A stretch of 8,759 nucleotides of DNA from an uncultured Desulfarculaceae bacterium (GTDB lineage Bacteria > Desulfobacterota > Desulfarculia > Desulfarculales > Desulfarculaceae). The notes beneath the pieces were generated by a model. The model was not told the origin of the DNA. It did no database searches and saw nothing but the letters and a program-made list of their open reading frames with translations. Numbering within the stretch: the first letter of the stretch is position 1; every line of letters starts with the position of its first letter. This document shows, in pieces, positions 1-5,218 of this stretch. Location of the stretch: positions 1 through 8,759 of the forward strand of contig CALERA010000308.1 of the NCBI GenBank assembly GCA_937908275.1, in the 5' to 3' direction. The position numbers were made by a program, and so were the translations under genes.

Positions 1-49
1 GCGACCACCGAGATCTACACTCTTTCCCTACACGACGCTCTTCCGATCT
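1..49 (+). other. Illumina TruSeq adapter contamination
   Basis: These bases match the Illumina universal (P5/TruSeq read 1) adapter as I know it. They start six or more bases inside the P5 part (GCGACCACCGAGATCTACAC) and end with the standard CGACGCTCTTCCGATCT. Genomic sequence starts at position 50. This is library-preparation sequence left on a contig end, not biology. It adds a false last base to a TTG codon at 49-51. Read on the minus strand, it creates the familiar artefact peptide tail GRASCRERV in one frame and RKSVV in another. Proteins ending that way in this region should not be annotated. Confidence 0.98.
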
Positions 50-468
50 TGGTGGACATGGGCATCGCCATGGGCATGGGCCAGTTCCTGTTCGAGGTGC
101 CCATGCGCGGCTCCTGGCTGTTGATGATCGCCATGAGCGCGCTGTACCTGATCGTGATGCTGGCCCAGGGGCTTCTGATTTCCTTCGCGGCCCAGAACCA
201 GCTCCAGGCCAACCAACTGGCCATGCTCACGACCTTCCTGCCGGCGCTGCTGCTGTCGGGCTTCATGTTCGACATCCGCCAGATGCCCTGGGCCTTGCAG
301 CTCATCAGCTACGGCATGCCGGCGCGCTATTTCGTGGCCCTGACCAAGGGGGTGTACCTGAAGGGACTGGGCCTGGACCTGCTCTGGCCCAACGCCCTGT
401 TGCTGGCGGGCTTCGCGCTGCTGTTCCTGCTGCTGGCGGCCCGGCGTTTCGCCAAGAAGGTGCGTTGA
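50..468 (+). CDS. ABC-2 type transporter permease, 3' part only
   Basis: C-terminal part (about 138 residues) of an integral membrane subunit of an ABC exporter of the YbhS/YhhJ kind. The true start lies beyond the adapter join, and the first complete genomic codon is GTG at 52-54. What remains shows FEVPMRGS, then a hydrophobic helix, the segment LLISFAAQNQLQANQLA, a helix containing LLLSGFMFDI, the loop QMPWALQLISYGMPARYF, the block VYLKGLGLDLLWP, and a last helix ending in basic residues (RRFAKKVR). The order SGFMF - PW - YF - LKG - LWP is typical of ABC-2 permeases. The same order recurs in the next gene, which starts 3 bp after this stop, so the two are probably co-transcribed subunits of one transporter. 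The ATPase and periplasmic adaptor genes expected for such systems would be upstream. The substrate cannot be told from the sequence. A TTG at 49-51 is not a real start, since its first T is adapter. Confidence 0.88.
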
Positions 469-471
469 GCC

Positions 472-1599
472 ATGCTGCGCCGCATCAGGAGCATGCTGAT
501 CAAGGAGTTCATCCAGGTGCTGCGCGACAAGCGCCTGCGCATCCTGCTATTTCTGCCGCCCCTGATCCAACTTATTATTTACGGCTACGCGGTCAACTTC
601 GACATCTCCCACATCCGGGTGGCGGTGCTGGACCAGGACCGCTCCACCCAGAGCCGGCAGCTCCTGAACCGGGTGACCTCCACGCCCTATTTCGACCTGG
701 TGGCCTGGCTGGATTCCGAGGACGAGGCGAGGCGGCTGCTGGACCTGGGCGAGGTGGCGATGGTGTTGCGGCTGCCGAGTGACTTCGCGCGCAAGCTCAA
801 GCAGGGCGACACCGCCAGCGTGCAGATGCTCCTGGACGGCACCGACTCCAACCAGACCCTGGTGGTGATGCGCTATTTCAACCAGGTGCTCAGCGACTAC
901 ACCCAGGACCTGATGCAGGACCGCCTGAACCGGGCGGGGCTCAAGAACCTGGAGATGCCGGTGGGGATCGAGCAGCGGGTCTGGTACAACCCCAATCTGA
1001 CCGGCCGCTGGTCCTTCGTGCCCGGGGTCATCGCCATGGTGGTGATGCTGGTCAGCCTGATGCTGACCGCCCTGGCGGTGGTGCGGGAGAAGGAAATCGG
1101 CACCATGGAGCAGCTGTTGGTCACTCCATTGAGGCCTTTTGAGCTGATCCTGGGCAAGACGGTGCCCTTCGTGTTGATCAGCCTGATCGATGCGTTTCTG
1201 GTCACGGTGGCCGGGGTGTTCTGGTTCGAGGTGCCCCTGAACGGCAGCGTCGGGGTGCTCCTGTTGGGGGTGGTGCTGTTCTTGTTCAACTCGGTGGGCC
1301 TGGGTCTGCTGATCTCCACCCTCTCGCGCACCCAACAGCAGGCCATGACCGCGGGTTCGTTCATCCTGACCCCGGCGGTGCTGCTCTCGGGCCTGATTTT
1401 CCCCATCGCCAACATGCCCGAACCGGTGCAGTGGTTCACCTACCTGAATCCACTGCGCTATTTCATCACGACCGTGCGGGCGGTGTTCCTCAAGGGCGTG
1501 GGCCTGGACGTGCTCTGGCCGGATTACCTGGGCCTGGGGGTGCTGGGATTGTGCCTGCTGACCTTCAGCGTGGTGCGGTTCAAGAGCCGGATCGGCTAG
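472..1599 (+). CDS. ABC-2 type transporter permease (YbhR-like)
   Basis: Complete 375-residue inner-membrane permease, close to the length I expect for YbhR/YhhJ proteins. Predicted layout: a basic cytoplasmic N-terminus (MLRRIRSMLIKEFIQVLRDK), first helix about residues 22-42, a large extracytoplasmic domain about 43-178, then five helices at roughly 182-204, 225-251, 258-283, 292-312 and 351-370. Between helices 2 and 3 is the family hallmark REKEIGTMEQLLVTPLRP (205-222), the cytoplasmic segment thought to couple to the ATPase. The C-terminal block LLSGLIFPIANMP...YF...LKGVGLDVLWP parallels the upstream permease. The ATG at 472 has an AAGAAGG-like ribosome site about 11 bases upstream, inside the end of the previous gene. 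It probably pairs with that permease in a heterodimeric exporter (drug, lipid or other hydrophobic substrate). The substrate is unknown and no ATPase gene is in view. Confidence 0.92.
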   Translation: MLRRIRSMLIKEFIQVLRDKRLRILLFLPPLIQLIIYGYAVNFDISHIRVAVLDQDRSTQSRQLLNRVTSTPYFDLVAWLDSEDEARRLLDLGEVAMVLRLPSDFARKLKQGDTASVQMLLDGTDSNQTLVVMRYFNQVLSDYTQDLMQDRLNRAGLKNLEMPVGIEQRVWYNPNLTGRWSFVPGVIAMVVMLVSLMLTALAVVREKEIGTMEQLLVTPLRPFELILGKTVPFVLISLIDAFLVTVAGVFWFEVPLNGSVGVLLLGVVLFLFNSVGLGLLISTLSRTQQQAMTAGSFILTPAVLLSGLIFPIANMPEPVQWFTYLNPLRYFITTVRAVFLKGVGLDVLWPDYLGLGVLGLCLLTFSVVRFKSRIG

Positions 1600-1624
1600 G
1601 AAAAACGGGGAAGGGGATGAATTC

Positions 1625-1662
1625 GAGAGATCGCTTCGTCGCTGGCGCTCCTCGCGAGGACG
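1625..1662 (+). repeat. Dispersed intergenic repeat unit, copy 1
   Basis: Contains AGATCGCTTCGTCGCT and then GCTCCTCGCGAGGA. Its reverse complement reads like the common bacterial intergenic element that begins with a TCATTGCGAGGAGC-type block and ends in GCGACGAAGCAATCTC. I recognise this pattern from many Gram-negative genomes. It lies between the permease stop and the terminator. A short open frame through it translates as RDRFVAGAPREDAK, a peptide produced by the repeat and not by a gene. Confidence 0.6.
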
Positions 1663-1678
1663 CTAAGTAGTGGAAGCG

Positions 1679-1719
1679 GGAGATCGCCACGGCGCCAGAC
1701 GGCGTCTCGCGATGACAAG
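1679..1719 (+). repeat. Dispersed intergenic repeat unit, copy 2 (degenerate)
   Basis: Begins GGAGATCGCCACGGCGCC and ends GTCTCGCGATGACA. The outer blocks (AGATCGC at the left, CTCGCGATGACA at the right) match the same consensus as the copy at 1625-1662, while the middle has diverged. The CTCGCGATGACA end is the better preserved one here. The two copies are in the same orientation, about 54 bases apart start to start. Confidence 0.5.
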
Positions 1720-1777
1720 ATAGGCATTAAGTCACCGCACCGGTAACCAGCCAGCGACTATATCCGGCCACCCCCCG

Positions 1778-1812
1778 GGCGAAAGGGCGCCAGCCCTTTC
1801 GCCAGCTTTTTT
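1778..1812 (+). terminator. Intrinsic terminator of the permease operon
   Basis: A perfect 11-bp stem, GGCGAAAGGGC at 1778-1788 and GCCCTTTCGCC at 1793-1803, with loop GCCA. It is followed by AGC and a run of six T at 1807-1812. A GC-rich stem followed by a T-run on the + strand is the classic rho-independent form. It sits about 180 bases after the permease stop at 1599. On the minus strand there is no T-run on the far side, so it would not be a canonical terminator for the suf transcript. Confidence 0.75.
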
Positions 1813-1824
1813 CGGAGGGGGTGT

Positions 1825-1861
1825 GGGGGGACCATTTTTGCGCAGCAAAAAGGGTCCCCCC
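1825..1861 (-). terminator. Long hairpin just after the SufB/D gene
   Basis: A 17-bp stem with a single A/G mismatch and a 3-base loop. GGGGGGACC (1825-1833) pairs with GGTCCCCCC (1853-1861), and TTTTTGC (1835-1841) pairs with GCAAAAA (1845-1851) around loop GCA. It begins 8 bases after the SufB/D stop as read on the minus strand. No T-run follows on either strand, so it is not a textbook terminator. It could still mark or protect the 3' end of the suf mRNA, or act together with the neighbouring hairpin as a two-way transcription barrier between convergent operons. Confidence 0.45.
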
Positions 1862-1869
1862 ACAAACTC

Positions 1870-3096
1870 TTACATCGACTCTTCGTTGGTGGCCTGGACG
1901 GCGCGGTCGATTTCGGCCTGGAGTTGGGGAGGCAGGCCGGGGATGTCCACGCTGAGGAAGCCGCGCACGATGGTGGCGGTGGCTTCGTCCTCGGTCAGGC
2001 CGCGGCTCTGGAGGTAGAGGATCTCCTCCTGGGCGATCTTGCCCACGGCGGCCTCGTGGCTCATCTCCACCCCGTCGACAAAGCCGTCCAGCTGGGGCAC
2101 GGCCAGCATGGCCCCGCCGCCCAGGAGCAGGCCCCGGCATTCCAGATGGGCCTTGATGTCCGGGGCGTTGCCCACCAGATGGCCACGGGCCATGATCTTG
2201 CCGCCGTTGGTGATGGCGCGGCTGACGATCTCGGCCCGGCAGTGGGGATGGTTGAGGATGACCCGGCTGCCGGCGTCGATGTCGGTGACCGGGGTGCCGA
2301 CCATGATGCTGTAGAAGCGGGCCACGGCCCCGGGGCCGTCGAGGCGGGCGGTGGGGTACATCTGCAACGAGCGCACCGGCTTCATGCAGATGTAATTGCT
2401 CAAGAACAGGCCATCTTCCTCGATGATGGCGGCGCTGCGGGGGCGCACCTTCATCTCCTCGGCCCAGTTGTGGATCATGGTGAAGGAGAGCTTGGCGCCC
2501 TTCTTGACGTAGAACTCGCTGACGCCGGCGTGGACGCCGCTGTGCATGTGCTCGCTGGTGACGCAGCCGCTGATGATGTGCAGCTCGCTGCCTTCCTCGG
2601 CGATGATGATGTTGTGGACGTTCTGCTGGAGCTTGTCCTGGTCCATGTAGAGGCAGGCCTGGATGGGGAAGATGGTCTTGCTGCCGGGCAGGGCCCGGAT
2701 GACGTAGCCGTCGTGCAGGTCCAGCTCCACTGCGGCGGTGTACTTGTCGGCATCCACCGCCACCGCCCTCCAGTAGTAGTCCCAGATCCAGGGATGGTGC
2801 TCCAGGGCCTGGCGGATGGGCAGGACCTCCACCCCCTCCTGCTTGCTGGAGCAGTGCAGGACGGTGGTGTCCTTCATGATGTAGGTGCCGCCGCGCTCCT
2901 GGCTGTTGACGTCCACCCCGCCCATGAGCAGGCGGTCCAGGTCGGCCTGGGGCAGGGCGCAGAGGTCGGCCTCGGCCATGGGCAGCTGGGGCGGAGCGGT
3001 CCGCTGGTACTGCGAAAGGTCGATGTCCTCGCCGATGGCCGCGGCCTTGGCCACCGCCGCCAGGGCCTTCTCCCTCAGTTGTTCTCTAGGGTGCAT
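1870..3096 (-). CDS. sufB: SufB/SufD-family Fe-S cluster assembly scaffold
   Basis: A 408-residue scaffold subunit that should bind the SufC ATPase and build Fe-S clusters in the cytoplasm. Residues 1-60 are a short helical N-terminus. The rest is the beta-helix-rich core, with recognisable stretches NIIIAEEGSELHIISGC (about 162-178), GAKLSFTMIHNWAEE, and the C-terminal SufC-contact block MSHEAAVGKIAQEEILYLQSRG (345-366, first M to last G). By eye, Cys320 in LEC aligns with the active Cys405 of E. coli SufB, and His347-Glu348 lie in the SHEA motif shared by SufB and SufD. It is shorter than E. coli SufB (about 495 residues), as in the two-gene minimal systems of anaerobes and archaea (called SmsCB in recent literature). 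It overlaps sufC by 22 bp. The ATG at 3096 is preferred over a GTG at 3105 because GAGGAG at 3105-3110 is correctly spaced for the ATG but overlaps the GTG. Whether to call it SufB, SufD or SmsB is a naming choice. Confidence 0.9.
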   Translation of the reverse strand: MHPREQLREKALAAVAKAAAIGEDIDLSQYQRTAPPQLPMAEADLCALPQADLDRLLMGGVDVNSQERGGTYIMKDTTVLHCSSKQEGVEVLPIRQALEHHPWIWDYYWRAVAVDADKYTAAVELDLHDGYVIRALPGSKTIFPIQACLYMDQDKLQQNVHNIIIAEEGSELHIISGCVTSEHMHSGVHAGVSEFYVKKGAKLSFTMIHNWAEEMKVRPRSAAIIEEDGLFLSNYICMKPVRSLQMYPTARLDGPGAVARFYSIMVGTPVTDIDAGSRVILNHPHCRAEIVSRAITNGGKIMARGHLVGNAPDIKAHLECRGLLLGGGAMLAVPQLDGFVDGVEMSHEAAVGKIAQEEILYLQSRGLTEDEATATIVRGFLSVDIPGLPPQLQAEIDRAVQATNEESM

Positions 3097-3848
3097 CGCA
3101 CGCACTCCTCGTACCCGAACTGCCCCACGCAGTGCAGGATCTCGCGGGGGTTGTTGCCGCAGGAAAGGACGCCGTGATAGAGCACGTAACCCTTGTCCGC
3201 TTCCAGGTAATCCAGGATGTAGCCGGTGTGGGTGATGATCAGGCCCATCTTGGTGCGGGCCTTGCGGCTCTGGCGGATGGTCTTGGCCCCGGGCAGGGCC
3301 AGGTCGCTGTCCTTTTGCAGCAGCTCGGCGATGGTCTGGCCCACCAGGGCGATGTTCTCCAGGTCCACCCCGCTCTCGGGCTCGTCGAAGAGCAGCAGGT
3401 CCGGCTTCTGGGCCATGAGCTGCAACAGCTCGCTGCGCTTGATCTCCCCGCCGCTGAGGCCGGCGTTGACGTCGCGATCCAGGAAGTCGGCGAAGTTGAC
3501 CCGCTCGGCCATGTCCTCCAGGGCCAGCTCGCCGCCGCCGCCGCAGAGGGAAACCATCTGGCGGGTTTTCAGGCCGTTGATGGTGGGCGGGCGCTGGAAG
3601 GACATGCCGATGCCCAGGCGGGCGCGCTCGTCGATGGGCGCGTGGGTGATGTCCACGCCCTTGAAGGTGATCTTGCCGCCCACGACCTTGTATTGGGGGT
3701 AGCCCATGATGGTCATGAGCAGGGAGGTCTTGCCCGAGCCGTTGGGCCCGAACAGGATGTGGGTCTCGCCCGGAGGTATCTCCAGGTCGATGTGCTTGAG
3801 CAGGAGCCGGCCGCCCAGCTCCACCGCCAGGTCTTCCACCACCAACAT
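3075..3848 (-). CDS. sufC: SufC-type ABC ATPase for Fe-S cluster assembly
   Basis: A 257-residue soluble ATPase with the full ABC set: Walker A GPNGSGKT (34-41), Q-loop Gln85 in SFQRPP, signature LSGGE (131-135), Walker B LLLFDEP (151-157) followed by D-loop ESGVD, and switch His207 in ITHTG. SFQRPP, LSGGEIKRSELLQ and DEPESGVD mark it as SufC-like rather than an importer ATPase. It should power the scaffold encoded immediately downstream. No permease is present at this locus, which fits a non-transport role. Two differences from E. coli SufC (248 residues) stand out: a basic insertion around 181-201 before the His-switch strand, and a cysteine-bearing tail with Cys240, Cys249 and Cys252 (YEECVRC). 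The ATG at 3846-3848 has AGAGG six bases upstream. No SufS, SufE or SufU gene is adjacent, so the sulfur donor must come from elsewhere. Confidence 0.94.
   Translation of the reverse strand: MLVVEDLAVELGGRLLLKHIDLEIPPGETHILFGPNGSGKTSLLMTIMGYPQYKVVGGKITFKGVDITHAPIDERARLGIGMSFQRPPTINGLKTRQMVSLCGGGGELALEDMAERVNFADFLDRDVNAGLSGGEIKRSELLQLMAQKPDLLLFDEPESGVDLENIALVGQTIAELLQKDSDLALPGAKTIRQSRKARTKMGLIITHTGYILDYLEADKGYVLYHGVLSCGNNPREILHCVGQFGYEECVRCTLENN
3105..3110 (-). promoter_or_regulatory. Ribosome binding site deciding the SufB/D start
   Basis: GAGGAG on the minus strand, inside the 3' end of sufC, with an 8-base spacer to ATG 3096-3094. The in-frame GTG at 3105-3103 uses the last G of this site and so cannot be served by it. 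The placement inside sufC suggests translational coupling of the two genes. Confidence 0.7.
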
Positions 3849-3913
3849 GGCTATCCTCTTTTCAGTAGGACCGGCAGGCGCCGGCGGAATCGTTGCGTCT
3901 GGAACCTGGACTC

Positions 3914-3942
3914 AGTTTAGGAGCGGGGGGGCGGGGCGTCAA
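3914..3942 (-). promoter_or_regulatory. Predicted sigma70-type promoter of sufC-sufB
   Basis: On the minus strand, TTGACG (3942-3937) is five of six matches to the -35 consensus. It is followed by exactly 17 bases and then TAAACT (3919-3914), four of six matches to the -10. The expected start would be near 3907, giving a leader of roughly 60 bases before the sufC ATG. I see no convincing IscR or Fur palindrome around it, so iron or oxidative-stress control is not shown by the sequence. Confidence 0.5.
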
Positions 3943-3980
3943 GTTGATGGCATTGACCCTGCCCGGGCCGGGGTGGGGCT

Positions 3981-3988
3981 GGTAACAT
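3981..3988 (+). promoter_or_regulatory. Possible extended -10 for the channel gene
   Basis: CTGGTAACAT contains TG, one base, then TAACAT (3983-3988), an extended -10 form matching four of six core bases. There is no good -35 at 17 bases; the TTGACC at 3953-3958 is 24 bases away. This is the only candidate I see upstream of the gene at 4048, and it is weak. Confidence 0.25.
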
Positions 3989-4047
3989 AGGGGCAGCGCG
4001 GCGGTGGCGCGCCGGAGGTACTCAAGCCAGGGGCGGGAGCGCCAACC

Positions 4048-5154
4048 ATGAAAAAATTCTGGATTTTCACGCTGGCGGCGCTTCTGGTGGGCGTGGCTGG
4101 CCTGGCCGGGGCGGCGGGAACGGGAGCCAAGCGCAGCGTGGTGGTGGGCGTCACCCCGGTGGAGCCGTTCGTGATCAAGAGCGGCGACGGGGCCTACCGG
4201 GGCCTGGCCATGGACCTCTGGGACATCATGGCCCAGGACCTGGGCCTGGAATACAAGGTGGTGGAGCTGGACCTGGCCGACCTGTTGAACGCGGTCAAGG
4301 CCGGGGCGGTGGACGTGGCGGTGGGGCCGCTGACCGTGACCAGCGCCCGCGAGCAGGACATGGACTTCTCGCACCCCTTTTATCACACCGGCCTGGCCCT
4401 GGCGGTGCAGGACCGGGTGGTGGACAGCTGGCGCGAGACCTTCCGGCACCTGTTCAGCAGCCGGCCGCTGCAGGTGCTGGGCGTGGTGCTGGTGGGTCTG
4501 GTGCTGATGGGGGCCCTGGTCTGGCTGGCCGAACGCCGGGCCAACCGGGCCCAGTTCGGGGTGGGGGTGCGCGGGGTGGGCCACTCCATGTGGTGGGCGG
4601 CCCAGACCCTTTCCTCGGTGGGCTATGGCGACAAGACCCCGGTCACCCTGGCCGGGCGGGTGTTGGCCTTTGTCTGGATGATGATCTCCATGGTGCTGGT
4701 GAGCCTGTTCACCGCCGTGATCACCACCGCCCTGACCGTCAACCATATCAACCAGGTGGTGCGCAACGTGCAGGACCTGGTCACGGTGCGGGTGGGTACG
4801 GTGGCGGCCAGCAGCAGCGAGACCTTTTTGGCCAAGCACCGGGTGGATTTCGCCCGCTTTCCCGGCCCCGGGGACGGCCTGAAGGCCCTGGGCCAGGGGG
4901 ACATCGACGCCTTTGTCTTTGACGCGCCGGTCCTGCAATATTTCGTCAAGCACAAGCTGGACGATGGGGTGAAGGTGCTGGACAAGACCTTCGACCCCCA
5001 GGACTACGCCTTCGCCCTGCCCAACCAGAGCCCCTGGCGCAAGGAGATCAACGCCGCCTTGCTGCGCGCCATCCACGGCGAGCCCTGGCGGGACGCGGTT
5101 TATCTTTACCTTGGCGACGACGCGGTGCCGCGGGCGCCGGTGGCCGAGAAATAG
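4048..5154 (+). CDS. GluR0-like ligand-gated potassium channel candidate
   Basis: A 368-residue membrane protein built like the prokaryotic ionotropic glutamate receptor GluR0. Signal peptide: MKKFWIFTLAALLVGVAGLAGA (about 1-22). First part of a type-3 solute-binding domain: about 29-125, including GPLTVTSAREQDMDFS, where Arg101 matches the arginine that holds the ligand carboxylate in this fold. Helix M1: about 141-161. Pore loop: about 180-198, with SMWWAAQTLSSVGYGDKTP. Helix M2: about 205-230. Second part of the binding domain: about 243-358, with FDAPVLQYF, where Asp292 is at the position of the amino-group-binding aspartate. VGYG (191-194) with Thr188 is the potassium selectivity filter. 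Four subunits would form the pore in the inner membrane with the sensor in the periplasm. The ligand is unknown; an amino acid is likely by homology. The ATG at 4048 has GGGAG eight bases upstream. It is divergent from sufC and 64 bp before tldD. Confidence 0.88.
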   Translation: MKKFWIFTLAALLVGVAGLAGAAGTGAKRSVVVGVTPVEPFVIKSGDGAYRGLAMDLWDIMAQDLGLEYKVVELDLADLLNAVKAGAVDVAVGPLTVTSAREQDMDFSHPFYHTGLALAVQDRVVDSWRETFRHLFSSRPLQVLGVVLVGLVLMGALVWLAERRANRAQFGVGVRGVGHSMWWAAQTLSSVGYGDKTPVTLAGRVLAFVWMMISMVLVSLFTAVITTALTVNHINQVVRNVQDLVTVRVGTVAASSSETFLAKHRVDFARFPGPGDGLKALGQGDIDAFVFDAPVLQYFVKHKLDDGVKVLDKTFDPQDYAFALPNQSPWRKEINAALLRAIHGEPWRDAVYLYLGDDAVPRAPVAEK

Positions 5155-5218
5155 ACCATCACGGCCACACCGGGGCGGCTCCAGGCCCGATCCCAGGCCC
5201 AACCGAAAGGGAGGCGGC

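Noticed and set aside
1431..1670. Small + strand frame overlapping the end of the second permease
   Set aside because: It is out of frame with a convincing gene for most of its length, and its tail is the translated intergenic repeat.
1727..2140. Minus-strand frame of 137 codons covering the hairpins and the end of the SufB/D gene
   Set aside because: It runs through both terminator hairpins and a conserved gene in another frame, and the product is Arg/Pro/Gly-rich without motif.
3103..3105. GTG as the SufB/D start
   Set aside because: The GTG overlaps the GAGGAG ribosome site itself. The ATG at 3096 has the correct 8-base spacing.
1924..3177. Long open frame on the + strand opposite the suf genes (417 codons)
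   Set aside because: Its product is rich in repetitive G, A, V, D and H with no domain, and it mirrors codon bias of the convincing SufB/D gene on the other strand. It is a GC-rich shadow.
3871..3884. Small inverted repeat CCGGC-AGGC-GCCGG in the sufC leader
   Set aside because: A 5-bp GC stem is expected by chance in such GC-rich DNA. It has no T-run and no recognisable operator or riboswitch context.
3953..3988. TTGACC with TAACAT as a sigma70 promoter for the channel gene
   Set aside because: The spacer is 24 bases, too long for a normal promoter. Only the extended -10 part was kept, at low confidence.
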